Part shown: positions 52,971 to 61,751 of the stretch, piece after piece
Layout: each line of letters starts with the position of its first letter
Numbering within the stretch: position 1 is the first letter of the stretch
Assembly (NCBI RefSeq): GCF_900258485.1
Contig: NZ_OGVE01000003.1
Coordinates: forward strand, 248,001-312,000
Length of the DNA stretch: 64,000 nt
Origin: Helcococcus massiliensis
GTDB taxonomy: Bacteria; Bacillota; Clostridia; Tissierellales; Peptoniphilaceae
Direction of reading: 5' to 3'
The notes under the pieces: generated by a model
Database searches by the model: none
Seen by the model: only the letters and a program-made list of their open reading frames with translations
Told to the model about the DNA's origin: nothing
Made by a program: the position numbers and the translations under genes

Positions 52971-53076
52971 GTTTACCATCCCTTTTATCTAATTTTGTTG
53001 CTATATTACTTGCCAGTCCCGAAACTCCACCACTTACAATAGTTTTTAACCAAGTAGCAGCTAGTGTGTTTCCAAT
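52945..53076 (-). pseudogene. Remnant of a fifth bacteriocin-like peptide gene (core only, no leader or start)
   Basis: An open frame of about 43 codons without ATG or SD reads IGNTLAATWLKTIVSGGVSG, ASNIATKLDKRDGK..., ending WVKIF and stop. The Ala/Gly-rich composition, GGxxG motif and basic-aromatic end match the cores of the intact precursors. Its 5' end stops where the 59-residue gene at 53080 ends, and its 3' end overlaps the start of the 76-residue membrane protein, as in the intact pairs. Confidence 0.55.
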
Positions 53077-53079
53077 TTT

Positions 53080-53259
53080 TTATTCGTTCTTGTTATTTAA
53101 TAACACAAATGTTATAGCATATAAAATATTTAGTGTTGAAATTAAAATTAAAAAAATTATTATTTTAGGTATTCCATCAACAAAAAAATATAGAGCGGTC
53201 AGCAATATATTTACTATAAATAGTACACCTAGTCTATTTTTTATAGTTTCTCTTTTCAT
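53080..53259 (-). CDS. Small membrane protein (59 aa) paired with peptide D
   Basis: ATG at 53259, one base after the stop of peptide D (TAG-T-ATG), stop at 53080. Two membrane helices ('LGVLFIVNILLTALYFFV' and 'IIIFLILISTLNILYAITFVLL') and a charged NNKNE end. The SD is weak, so its translation depends on peptide D. Candidate immunity protein by position. Confidence 0.75.
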   Translation of the reverse strand: MKRETIKNRLGVLFIVNILLTALYFFVDGIPKIIIFLILISTLNILYAITFVLLNNKNE

Positions 53260-53260
53260 A

Positions 53261-53563
53261 CTACCAAGACCTAAATATATCTATCGCTTTATAGACTGAA
53301 TAATAAGATAGCCCAGTGTTTGTGGCAATGAATCCTGCAACTTTTGCTGCACCTAACTTTGCTACGAACTTACCAAAAGTCATCCCCATTATTTTTGCAC
53401 CTAGCCAAAATTGTCCTGTTGTTAAAGCTGCTGTCAAAGCTGCTCCCGAAATAGCTATAGCTCCTAATAATAAAACTTTATCAGAATTCGACATCCCTCC
53501 ATCCAAATACATCATCTCTTCTTGTTCTATCTCTACATAATTTTGTGGTAATACTAATTCCAT
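53261..53563 (-). CDS. Double-glycine leader peptide D (bacteriocin-like precursor)
   Basis: 100 residues from the ATG at 53563 (GGGAGG 5 bases upstream; an ATG at 53584 lacks an SD and would spoil the shared leader). Leader as in peptide C. The 77-residue core starts MSNSDKVLLLGAIAISGAAL, has no cysteine, two hydrophobic Ala/Gly helices and ends IDIFRSW. First peptide gene after the exporter. Confidence 0.82.
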   Translation of the reverse strand: MELVLPQNYVEIEQEEMMYLDGGMSNSDKVLLLGAIAISGAALTAALTTGQFWLGAKIMGMTFGKFVAKLGAAKVAGFIATNTGLSYYSVYKAIDIFRSW

Positions 53564-53622
53564 ATCTTCCTCCCTGATTAGCATTATTCTTTATGATATA
53601 AATCATAAAATTAGTGACATTC

Positions 53623-55848
53623 TTACATATATGTTATTATTTCAGAATCATTTTCAATTATAATTTCTTTATAAGTTTCATCGAATTTATAATTCTGAAT
53701 TTTAACCATATTAAAATAATCTTTTTGTGCACTTATTAATTCTTCATGGCTTCCTAACTCTTTTATATCTCCATTTTTTATCAAGCAAATCTTATCGCAA
53801 TTTACTATTGTTGAGATCCTATGAGCTATTATAATTACTGTCTTGTTTTGAATTTTGTTAAATATTAAATCTTGTATAATCTTTTCGCTAAAGGAGTCGA
53901 GATTTGATGTTGCCTCATCAAAAATATAGATGTCCGAATCAGATAATAAGGCTCTTGCTATTGCCAATCTTTGCTTTTCTCCACCCGATAAATTTCCACC
54001 TTTTTCTTCAATAAATGACATATACTTATTTTGAAGTCTATCAATGGTATCGTGAATGCCAACCATCTTACATACAGAAACAATTTCTTCGTATGTAGCA
54101 TTTTGATTACCTATTTTAAGATTATCTATTATAGTTCCTGAGAAAAGTTCAATTTCTTGAGGAATATATGATATTTTATTTCTTAAAAAGTAAGCATCAA
54201 TATCAGATAAGTCATTTTCTCCAATCGATATTTTTCCTTCTTTTACATGAATGAACCTTAATAAAAGTTTTACAATGGTTGATTTACCAGCCCCACTATC
54301 ACCAACGAAGGCAAACTTTTCTCCTTGTTTTATCTTAAGGTTGAATTCATTTAATAAATTTGGCCTTGCTCCATAAGCAAAAGTTACATTCTTAAATTTA
54401 ATGTCTTTTTTTAGATCAACATCTTTTATTGAATATTCCATATCTTCATCTTCTCTAGTCAAATCCATCAGTTCATTTAATCTAGATATAGCAATAGATG
54501 ATTCTTGAAAGGTTAATTGAAGACTTACCAAATTTTGTACTGGTTCTGTAAAATATTGACTAATGGATTGAAAAACAATCAAATCTCCTATAGTCATTTT
54601 TCCATCAATAATAAACAAAGCACCTATTCCCATAAAAATAAGTCCACCCAAAGTATTAACTAAAGACGAAATTGAGCCTTGTATATTAGATAGGACTCCC
54701 TCTTCATAATCTATTTTTAAGGTGGAGACAAATTTGTTTTCCAAGTTTTCTAACTGATTACTCTCATCATTTAAAGCTTTGACTGTATTAATATTTTGTA
54801 TGGATTCAATTAATTGTGAATTAAGAATTGAACCCGCTTCCATTTGTTTCCTATTTATTTCTTTATATGGCTTTTTAAATATATAAATCAATATTATATT
54901 TATCAAAACCATAGAAAATAAAATTAAAAATAATTTAGCATTTATTTTAAGCAACACTATAGTGCTTATTAGAGATAAAATCAGATCTAATATTAAAGAA
55001 ATTGATACCGTTGTAAATATATCTTTTACAGTCATAGCATCTTGAAATCTTGTAATTATATCACCTGTTTTTCTCGTTGAAAAAAATGTATAAGGTAAGT
55101 GTATGATGTGATTGTAATAACCCATAAGCACTGGAATATCAATTTTCCTTGATAAAAATAAAAGTATATGCTGTCTAAATGCAGATAAAAAAGTCTGTAA
55201 AATTGAAACTAGTCCAAAAACTATCAAAAATATATACAAAGTATTTTTTAATTTGTAAGGAATAATTTCATCCATTAATATTTTAGAAAAGATGCTTGAG
55301 AATATCCCTAACATACTTAGTAAAGCTGATGCTAATATAACGGTAATAAATATATTCTTTTGAGGAAATATCAATTGCTTAAATATATTAAACATCGATC
55401 CAGATCTATACTTTTTCACCTCGAAATCTGACCTTGGAACCATAAAAATAGCTGTTTCTAAAAATATATCTTCTAGTTCTTTGAATGATATTTTCTTTAT
55501 CCCGACTGCCGGATCATCTATTATAAATCTATTATTTCTAAGTACTTTATGAAGAACAATAAAATGATTTTCTCCACTTTCAGTTTTAACTTGAAGTATT
55601 GCAGGTAAAGTTATTTTATTGTTAAAATCTTTTAAGCAAACTCTAACAGCTTTTACATCAAAATTTTCTTTTTCTAGACCATAAACAATTCCCTTAACGG
55701 TTATACCATACATGTCTGTTCCAATTATTTCTCTAATCTTCATAATGCTATATTCTTTTTTATAACTTTTAAGAACTGTTGATACAACCGCTGCTGCACA
55801 ATCAGATTGATCATGTTGCAAGGTTGATGGAAATTTTCTAAACATCAT
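53623..55848 (-). CDS. C39 peptidase-containing ABC exporter (PCAT)
   Basis: 741 residues. N-terminal C39 peptidase: Cys17 in QHDQSDCAAA, His95 in 'GENHFIVLHK', Asp in 'FIIDDPAVG' (about 111); six-helix export domain (about 160-460); ATPase with GDSGAGKST (about 520), LSGGEKQRLAIARALL (about 625) and 'IYIFDEATSNLDS'. It should cut precursors after GG and export the cores. Together with HlyD and four GG precursors it makes a complete export system. It follows the 51-residue candidate pheromone gene by about 40 bases. SD AGAGG before a double ATG. Confidence 0.95.
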   Translation of the reverse strand: MMFRKFPSTLQHDQSDCAAAVVSTVLKSYKKEYSIMKIREIIGTDMYGITVKGIVYGLEKENFDVKAVRVCLKDFNNKITLPAILQVKTESGENHFIVLHKVLRNNRFIIDDPAVGIKKISFKELEDIFLETAIFMVPRSDFEVKKYRSGSMFNIFKQLIFPQKNIFITVILASALLSMLGIFSSIFSKILMDEIIPYKLKNTLYIFLIVFGLVSILQTFLSAFRQHILLFLSRKIDIPVLMGYYNHIIHLPYTFFSTRKTGDIITRFQDAMTVKDIFTTVSISLILDLILSLISTIVLLKINAKLFLILFSMVLINIILIYIFKKPYKEINRKQMEAGSILNSQLIESIQNINTVKALNDESNQLENLENKFVSTLKIDYEEGVLSNIQGSISSLVNTLGGLIFMGIGALFIIDGKMTIGDLIVFQSISQYFTEPVQNLVSLQLTFQESSIAISRLNELMDLTREDEDMEYSIKDVDLKKDIKFKNVTFAYGARPNLLNEFNLKIKQGEKFAFVGDSGAGKSTIVKLLLRFIHVKEGKISIGENDLSDIDAYFLRNKISYIPQEIELFSGTIIDNLKIGNQNATYEEIVSVCKMVGIHDTIDRLQNKYMSFIEEKGGNLSGGEKQRLAIARALLSDSDIYIFDEATSNLDSFSEKIIQDLIFNKIQNKTVIIIAHRISTIVNCDKICLIKNGDIKELGSHEELISAQKDYFNMVKIQNYKFDETYKEIIIENDSEIITYM

Positions 55849-55889
55849 TATTCTTCGCCTCTTTAATGTTATTTATTTCAAATTTTTCA

Positions 55890-56045
55890 TTATAAGTACG
55901 CTTCTATTATGTCCTCTACATTATTAGGTTTAATGTACTCACCATCAATATCATCTTGATAAACGATCATTTCAGTAAGATTATCCTGTAAGCAATAATT
56001 TGTAACCCCATATAGCATTAATAAAAATAGTAATAATTTTCTCAT
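55890..56045 (-). CDS. 51-aa secreted peptide, candidate signalling pheromone
   Basis: ATG at 56045 with AGGAGG 5 bases upstream. N-terminus MRKLLLFLLMLYGV looks like a short signal peptide; the rest is acidic (YQDDIDGEYIKPNNVEDIIE) and ends AYL. It has no GG leader. It is encoded back to back with an XRE+helical-repeat regulator, as in PlcR-PapR, NprR-NprX and Rgg-Shp systems, where a short exported pro-peptide of about 25-50 residues is processed and re-imported to act on the regulator. The role here is inferred from size, signal and position only. Confidence 0.6.
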   Translation of the reverse strand: MRKLLLFLLMLYGVTNYCLQDNLTEMIVYQDDIDGEYIKPNNVEDIIEAYL

Positions 56046-56072
56046 ATCTTCCTCCTATAAATTGTTATATGA

Positions 56073-56120
56073 TATAATTATAATGAAATTTATATTTATT
56101 ACTGTGCATAGTTTTGCACA
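56073..56120. promoter_or_regulatory. Divergent promoters with a perfect TGTGCA-N6-TGCACA operator
   Basis: Overlapping TATAAT elements point both ways: leftward 56082-56077, rightward 56079-56084. TGTGCATAGTTTTGCACA at 56103-56120 is a perfect 6-6-6 palindrome. Its centre (56111.5) is at about -41.5 of the leftward start, the place of a class II activator site in a promoter lacking a good -35, and downstream of the rightward start, where it would repress the regulator gene. Confidence 0.65.
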
Positions 56121-56137
56121 TTGGGAGCTTTATTTAT

Positions 56138-57019
56138 ATGTTAAACAAAAATTTTGGCTTAGTCTTAAGGAATTTAAGAACTAAAATGAATCTTACACAA
56201 GTAGATCTCAGCGAGATGGCTTACATAAGCAGAAGAAAATTAGTAAATCTAGAAAAAGGGAAAACAAGTCCAAATATTGAAGATCTTTTTTCCCTATCAA
56301 AAGTATTAAAAAAAGATTTGTCCCTTTTGTTCGTGGAATACCAAAAATTTCAAGATAATAATTTAAAAAATTTAATTTATCAAATAGAATCTATTCTATC
56401 CGATATGAATTATAATTTACTAAAAGAACCTCTTCATACTTTAAGAAATTATAAAGATTTAAGTTCACATATAAGGCAATATTACTATAGTTTTTCAGGA
56501 TTTTATTATATGAAATCAGATGAATTAGACATTGACTTAGCTATAAAATATCTAAATAAATCTTTAAATGTAAACATAGGTGATTTTAACATAGATAATT
56601 TTTTAAGTTATACTTATTCAGATCTTGAACTAAGAAGCTTGATAGCCCTGGCTGATTGCTTACGATATAAAGGCAATTCCAAACAATATCTTGATATATG
56701 CGAATTTTCATTTAAAAATTTATCTGATATTGATATAAGCTATTTTATAGTTACGATAAATTATGCGACTATATTGTCAATGAACAAGGATTATGATTCT
56801 AGTATTGATATAATTAATAAATGTATTGAAAATAGCTGTGAATCAAATATTCATACATATCTTCCATTTTTGTATTATTTGCTCTATATAAACTACAAGA
56901 AATTAAATGATGATAATAAAACTAAAGACTACTTAAATAAATCTCTTTTTTTATGTGATTGTTTCAACAAAAAAAACCTTAAAAAATTAATTATTAAAAA
57001 GCTTGACTATAATAAATGA
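56138..57019 (+). CDS. XRE-family regulator with TPR-like C-terminus (Rgg/PlcR/RNPP-type)
   Basis: 293 residues from ATG 56138 (GGGAG 10 bases before; the ATG at 56114 would start inside the palindrome). HTH of Cro/CI type in residues 1-60 ('VLRNLRTKMNLTQVDLSEMAYISRRKLVNLEKGKTSPNIEDL'), followed by about 230 residues of helical pairs resembling degenerate TPR units, the build of peptide-binding RNPP regulators. Likely controls the divergent export island and itself. Confidence 0.82.
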   Translation: MLNKNFGLVLRNLRTKMNLTQVDLSEMAYISRRKLVNLEKGKTSPNIEDLFSLSKVLKKDLSLLFVEYQKFQDNNLKNLIYQIESILSDMNYNLLKEPLHTLRNYKDLSSHIRQYYYSFSGFYYMKSDELDIDLAIKYLNKSLNVNIGDFNIDNFLSYTYSDLELRSLIALADCLRYKGNSKQYLDICEFSFKNLSDIDISYFIVTINYATILSMNKDYDSSIDIINKCIENSCESNIHTYLPFLYYLLYINYKKLNDDNKTKDYLNKSLFLCDCFNKKNLKKLIIKKLDYNK

Positions 57020-57139
57020 TAAAATAAATATTTATATAAAATATAAATGTTATCACACTATGTTTTAACAAAAAAAATTGTTACGAGAAAATTCGTTATA
57101 ATCCTTTTTATCCTTCATTATTTGTGGCCACCTGGGGCT

Positions 57140-57345
57140 AAATAAGTTTTAAAAATGAAAAGTGATTTTTATACTTACATTTTTCGGAGTTTTGTAAGTA
57201 CAGATTTTAAAAAGTGATTTTAAAACTTATTTTCATCTGCTCAAATAAGTACAAAAGTCGAAAAATGATTTTTACACTTACAATTTTTGAATTTTCGTAA
57301 GTATAGAATACAAAATGCGATTTTAAAACTTATTTTCAAAATTAT
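57140..57345. repeat. Two tandem copies of a 103-bp element with nested inverted repeats
   Basis: Copy 1 starts at 57140, copy 2 at 57243. In copy 1 the ends AAATAAGTTTTAAAA (57140-57154) and TTTTAAAACTTATTT (57218-57232) are a perfect 15-bp inverted repeat, and inside it TACTTACA/TGTAAGTA form a second one. Copy 2 keeps the inner repeat and the right arm, with a changed left arm. No open frame. The rest of 57020-57454 holds nothing else that I can support. Confidence 0.8.
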
Positions 57346-57454
57346 TCAATCTTCACTCATCCCAACCTGCAGATTATACAAAAACTCAACAAACAAATTT
57401 GAATCTCCTCCATAATCAAGACCAAGTAATTGTGGTAAAATCACAAAAAAAAGA

Positions 57455-57485
57455 AGTGGTATTACGAAATTTTTCGCAATACCAC
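57455..57485 (-). terminator. Terminator after the AIM24-like gene
   Basis: Minus strand GTGGTATT-G-CGAAAAATTTCG-T-AATACCAC followed by TTCTTTTTTTTG, 16 bases after the stop. Confidence 0.88.
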
Positions 57486-57500
57486 CTTTAAGATCATATT

Positions 57501-58187
57501 CTAGTTTGTAGGAATAAATCTACTAATCTTGTCAGCGAAACTGTGTAGGGTTCTAGTTTGTATAAATACTTTACCACTACCTGTAAATTCGTTAACAAGT
57601 CCTTCACCAGTTTTGAAACCAAATGTTCCAGATGCAATTCTAATATCATAATTTAATGATGAATCCCAGGCAACCACATGCTCATTATCAATTATGACTG
57701 GCTTGTCTGGAGTCACTTCAAGTTCAATTATGTCTCCAAAGGCTGATACTAGCAAATCGCCTGTTCCCTCTGTTTCCATTACGAAGAAACCACCTGTTCC
57801 CCCAAAAAATGCTGCTGATACCTTTTGTTTTTTCATTACATAGTCAACACTTAAGTCACAAGCTAAAAATGCATCAGTATTTAACCTATATTGATTTGCA
57901 CCTCCTACTTGTATGGCAACTACCCTACCAGGAGTGCTTGGAGCAATGCCAAGGACCGCTTCATTAGATTTACCTGTAGCTTCTGTGATAAACATAGACT
58001 CACCACTGGTCAAGCTTCTTCCTATGGCACTCAATAGGCCTCCGCCTGCACCTGAGTTCATCTTTCCTTTTATATCTACATCTTGCATGTAGGCCATAGC
58101 CCCTCTTTCAATCTTGATGGTTTCATTACTTGCAAGATCAATTTCTACTAGTGGAAAATCACTGTCACCTTTTATTCTGTATTTCAT
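57501..58187 (-). CDS. AIM24/TIGR00266-family protein
   Basis: 228 residues. The beta-rich AIM24 pattern is clear: 'IERGAMAYMQDVDIKGKMNSGAGGGLLSAIGRSLTSGESMFITEATG', 'VDYVMKKQKVSAAFFGGTGGFFVMETEGTGDLLVSAFGDI', 'GTFGFKTGEGLVNEFTGSGKVFIQTRT'. No membrane segments or signal. Function in bacteria is unknown. SD GAGGAC. Possibly co-transcribed with the small membrane-protein gene 27 bases upstream. Confidence 0.9.
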   Translation of the reverse strand: MKYRIKGDSDFPLVEIDLASNETIKIERGAMAYMQDVDIKGKMNSGAGGGLLSAIGRSLTSGESMFITEATGKSNEAVLGIAPSTPGRVVAIQVGGANQYRLNTDAFLACDLSVDYVMKKQKVSAAFFGGTGGFFVMETEGTGDLLVSAFGDIIELEVTPDKPVIIDNEHVVAWDSSLNYDIRIASGTFGFKTGEGLVNEFTGSGKVFIQTRTLHSFADKISRFIPTN

Positions 58188-58214
58188 ATCTTTGTCCTCG
58201 TCACATATTATGTT

Positions 58215-58454
58215 CTATCTCTTTTTTTGATCATAAAAATAATCAATGATATTTATTAAAACAGCACCAAAAATAGATCCAAATATTATCTGCATAGTTT
58301 CATTAGACTTTAATAAAACTGCACCAAGAACTAACAAAACAATTAAAGATAGATTAATAATAATTTTATTTTTCTTAAATATTTTTAGCACAGTATAACT
58401 TATTAATAAAGTTATTAATCCGATTAATAAGTTAGAATAATTTATTCCATCCAT
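58215..58454 (-). CDS. Small membrane protein, paralogue of the one at 52740
   Basis: 79 residues starting MDGINYSNLLIGLITLL, three helices, ending YDQKKR. Over 60 percent of positions agree with the bacteriocin-island protein at 52740-52970, and the bases before both starts (GATAAAAxGGAT) are alike. It stands outside the island, between the deacetylase and AIM24 genes, without any neighbouring GG-leader gene, so it may be a spare immunity gene or have another role. Confidence 0.8.
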   Translation of the reverse strand: MDGINYSNLLIGLITLLISYTVLKIFKKNKIIINLSLIVLLVLGAVLLKSNETMQIIFGSIFGAVLINIIDYFYDQKKR

Positions 58455-58486
58455 AAGTTTTATAATCCTTTTTATCTATCCTAAAA

Positions 58487-59311
58487 CTACAATATATCCG
58501 ATACTGTTACAAATTCATAACCTTGGGATTTCAAGTATTCAATTACACTTGGTACAGCATCTACAGATGTTTCATGGATGTCATGCATCAATATGATAGC
58601 CCCTGGATGAACTTGTTGTTTTACAAATTTCATTATTGAAGCAGTATTTCTATGCTTCCAGTCTAGAGTATCCACTGACCAGTTTACCATTGTTTGTCCA
58701 TTGTTTTTGATGGCCTTCTTTACATTATCATTGAAACTTCCATAAGGAGGTCTTACAAATTTTGGTTTTTGTACACCACTATTGATTATAGCTTGGTCTG
58801 TAGATGTAAGTTCCTTCATAACATTATCATATGATAACTTTGCAAGATTTGGATGGTTGTAAGAATGGTTTGCCACTTCATGACCCTTGCTTGCCACTTC
58901 CTTAACTAAGGCTGGATATGCATTTGCATTTTTACCTATCATAAAGAATGTAGCTTTTACATTGTACTTGTCCAAAATATTTAGTAGTTTTTTTGTCCTA
59001 GTTGGGTGTGGGCCATCATCAAAGGTAAGGGCCACATATTTTTTGCTAGGATCTTTTGCTTCTTTTTCTGTTTCCTTTTCTGTCTCTTTAACTGTTTCTT
59101 TTTCAGTTTCCTTAACCGTTTCTTTCTCTGTCTCTTTCTCTGTTTCCTTTCGTGTTTCCTTTTGTGTTTCTTTTTCTGTCTCTTTAATAGTTTCTTTCTG
59201 TGTTTCTTTTTGGCTTTCTGTTCCAGTTTCTGTGTTTACTTTATTTGAACCTGAACATCCTACTAAAAAAGCAGAAATAAGTAGTAATAATAAAAATACT
59301 CTCTTTTTCAT
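58487..59311 (-). CDS. Polysaccharide (peptidoglycan-type) deacetylase lipoprotein
   Basis: 274 residues. Lipoprotein signal with Cys19 in FLVGCSGS, then a Lys-Glu-Thr repeat stalk (KETEKETEKETV pattern, residues about 30-87) and a NodB domain with all five motifs: TFDDGPHP (about 96), HSYNHP (about 147), RPPYGSF (about 189), 'VNWSVDTLDW' and 'ILMHDIH'. It should remove acetyl groups from GlcNAc or MurNAc in the wall, often giving lysozyme resistance. The stalk is low-complexity DNA and may vary in length. SD GGAGG. Confidence 0.93.
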   Translation of the reverse strand: MKKRVFLLLLLISAFLVGCSGSNKVNTETGTESQKETQKETIKETEKETQKETRKETEKETEKETVKETEKETVKETEKETEKEAKDPSKKYVALTFDDGPHPTRTKKLLNILDKYNVKATFFMIGKNANAYPALVKEVASKGHEVANHSYNHPNLAKLSYDNVMKELTSTDQAIINSGVQKPKFVRPPYGSFNDNVKKAIKNNGQTMVNWSVDTLDWKHRNTASIMKFVKQQVHPGAIILMHDIHETSVDAVPSVIEYLKSQGYEFVTVSDIL

Positions 59312-59349
59312 CTCAGCCTCCGCTTTAAATTATTTGTTTTATCGTCTCA

Positions 59350-59378
59350 ATTATATATCTTTAACTTTTAAAATACAA
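59350..59378 (-). promoter_or_regulatory. Promoter of the deacetylase gene
   Basis: TTGTAT (59378-59373) and TATAAT (59355-59350), 17-base spacer on the minus strand. Confidence 0.6.
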
Positions 59379-59471
59379 TTACAAAAAAATTACATTATTA
59401 TTTTCTATTTGTCTACTTTTAATATATAATGATGGTGTAAGTAGTTAAAAACATACAATTTATATAGCTTA

Positions 59472-59514
59472 TGTGATTTAAATCACGTATTTTTTTAGGA
59501 TAGTATGTTAAAAT
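59472..59514 (+). promoter_or_regulatory. pfl promoter with Crp/Fnr-type operator
   Basis: A perfect 14-bp palindrome GTGATTTAAATCAC (TGTGA-N6-TCACG, 59472-59487) matches the Crp/Fnr site type. The -10 is TGTTAAAAT (TAAAAT at 59509-59514, extended -10) and there is no good -35. The palindrome centre lies at about -41.5, the classical class II activator position. Confidence 0.75.
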
Positions 59515-59546
59515 AAAAACAAAAGAACATAAGGAGGGATACTTTA

Positions 59547-61703
59547 ATGACAATATGGGATAAGTTCTCTGGTAAAAAGTGGAGAGAAGAGATCGACGTA
59601 AGAGACTTCATCTTAAACAACTATACAGAATATAGAGGTGATGATACATTCTTAGCAGGACCTACTCAAGATACTTTAGACCTATGGGAACAAGTAATGG
59701 AGTTGACAAAGCAAGAAAGAGAAAATGGTGGTGTACTTGATATGGATACATCAATTGTATCAACTATCACATCACACGGAGCAGGTTACCTAAATAAAGA
59801 TAAAGAAAAAATCGTAGGTTTCCAAACAGACAAACCATTCAAAAGATCATTCCAACCATTTGGTGGTATAAGAGTAGCTGAAGGTGCAGCTGAATCTTAT
59901 GGATATGAACCAGATGCAGAAGTACATAAAATATTTACAGATTACAGAAAGACACATAACCAAGGTGTATTTGACGTTTATACACCTGAAATGAGATTGA
60001 TTAGAAAATCAGGAGTTGTTACAGGATTACCTGATGCTTACGGTAGAGGTAGAATCATTGGTGACTACAGAAGAGTTGCCCTATACGGTGTTGACTTACT
60101 AATCGAAGACAAACACAAACAAGTAGCTGACCTACCAAAATTGATGACAGAAGATAACATCAGATTAAGAGAAGAATTAGCTGATCAAATAAGATCCTTA
60201 CACCAATTAAAAGAATTAGGTGAAATTTACGGTTATGATATATCAAAACCAGCACAAAATGCTAAAGAAGCTATCCAATGGCTATACTTTGGTTACCTAG
60301 CAGCTGTAAAAGAACAAAATGGTGCAGCTATGTCACTAGGTAGAACATCTACATTCTTAGATATCTATATTGACCATGACCTAAAAGAAGGACTAATCAC
60401 AGAAGAAGAAGCTCAAGAAATGATTGACCACTTCATCATGAAATTAAGATTAGTTAAATTTGCTAGAACACCAGAATATAACGCACTATTCTCAGGTGAC
60501 CCAACATGGGTAACAGAATCTCTAGCAGGTATGGCTTTAGATGGTAGATCATTAGTAACAAAGACATCATTCAGATACCTACACACATTAGTAAACTTAG
60601 GTACAGCACCAGAACCAAATATGACTGTCCTATGGTCAAGACAATTACCAGAAGAATTCAAGAAGTTCTGTGCTAAGATTTCAATTGATACTTCATCAAT
60701 CCAATACGAAAATGATGATATCATGAGACAAACTCACGGTGATGACTACGGTATTGCTTGCTGTGTATCAGCTATGAGAATTGGTAAAGAAATGCAATTC
60801 TTTGGCGCTAGAGCAAACTTAGCTAAGGCTTTACTATATGCTATCAACGGTGGTGTAGATGAAAAAATGAAGAAACAAATCGGTCCAAAATTCAGACCTA
60901 TCACTTCAGAATACTTAGACTATGATGAAGTACTTGAAAGATATGAAGATATGACCGAATGGTTAGCTGAAATCTATGTAAATACCTTAAATGTCATTCA
61001 TTATATGCATGATAAATATGCTTATGAAAATATAGAAATGGCCCTACATGACAGAGATGTTAAGAGATACTTTGCTACAGGTATAGCAGGATTCTCAGTA
61101 GTTGCTGACTCACTTTCAGCTATAAAATATGCTAAAGTAAAAACAATTAGAGATGAAGATGGTTTAGTAGTAGACTACGAAGTAGAAGGCGACTATCCAA
61201 AATTCGGTAACAACGATGATAGAGTTGATGAAATAGCTGCTCATATAGTTTCCGACTTTATGACCAAGGTAAGAAGAAACCATACTTATAGAAATGGTGT
61301 ACCAACAACATCAATCCTAACAATCACATCAAACGTTGTTTATGGTAAGAAGACCGGTAACACACCAGACGGTAGAAGAGCTGGAGAACCATTCGCACCA
61401 GGTGCAAACCCAATGCATGGTAGAGATGAAAACGGAGCTTTAGCTTCCCTATCATCAGTAGCAAAGATACCTTACAAAGATGCTCAAGATGGTATTTCAA
61501 ACACATTCTCAATCGTACCTGGAGCTTTAGGTAAAGACAACAAGGTATTTGCTGGTGACCTAGACAATATCGAAATTGAATTAGACATGGAAGACTTAGA
61601 AGGAATGGACTTAGATTCATTCGTACTAGAAAGAGCAACTGACAACTGCGTAGGAAATGCCTGCGAACAACCAACAGAATCAATTGCTGATCCAGACCAA
61701 TAA
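59547..61703 (+). CDS. pflB: Pyruvate formate-lyase body, lacking the C-terminal glycyl-radical domain
   Basis: 718 residues. Strong PFL sequence from the start; the catalytic pair Cys405-Cys406 is in '[11 protein letters not shown]'. Motifs '[38 protein letters not shown]' and '[14 protein letters not shown]' are normal. After GALGKD an ordinary PFL continues into the 'DGYF...RVSGYAVRF' radical domain; here a tail of about 50 acidic residues follows, with CVGNAC near the end, then a stop. The radical domain is a separate gene 48 bases downstream. The two together should convert pyruvate and CoA to formate and acetyl-CoA. SD AAGGAGG. Confidence 0.93.
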   Translation: MTIWDKFSGKKWREEIDVRDFILNNYTEYRGDDTFLAGPTQDTLDLWEQVMELTKQERENGGVLDMDTSIVSTITSHGAGYLNKDKEKIVGFQTDKPFKRSFQPFGGIRVAEGAAESYGYEPDAEVHKIFTDYRKTHNQGVFDVYTPEMRLIRKSGVVTGLPDAYGRGRIIGDYRRVALYGVDLLIEDKHKQVADLPKLMTEDNIRLREELADQIRSLHQLKELGEIYGYDISKPAQNAKEAIQWLYFGYLAAVKEQNGAAMSLGRTSTFLDIYIDHDLKEGLITEEEAQEMIDHFIMKLRLVKFARTPEYNALFSGDPTWVTESLAGMALDGRSLVTKTSFRYLHTLVNLGTAPEPNMTVLWSRQLPEEFKKFCAKISIDTSSIQYENDDIMRQTHGDDYGIACCVSAMRIGKEMQFFGARANLAKALLYAINGGVDEKMKKQIGPKFRPITSEYLDYDEVLERYEDMTEWLAEIYVNTLNVIHYMHDKYAYENIEMALHDRDVKRYFATGIAGFSVVADSLSAIKYAKVKTIRDEDGLVVDYEVEGDYPKFGNNDDRVDEIAAHIVSDFMTKVRRNHTYRNGVPTTSILTITSNVVYGKKTGNTPDGRRAGEPFAPGANPMHGRDENGALASLSSVAKIPYKDAQDGISNTFSIVPGALGKDNKVFAGDLDNIEIELDMEDLEGMDLDSFVLERATDNCVGNACEQPTESIADPDQ

Positions 61704-61751
61704 AATATAAAATAAAAAAGAAAAATAAAAAAAAATAAAAAGGAGAGAAAA

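Noticed and set aside
48171-53584. Lantibiotic or sactipeptide cluster
   Set aside because: The cores contain no cysteine, and there is no LanM/LanB/LanC or radical-SAM maturase in the island.
59006-59429. Plus-strand Phe/Cys/Ser-rich frames opposite the deacetylase stalk
   Set aside because: They are the antisense reading of the Lys-Glu-Thr repeats.
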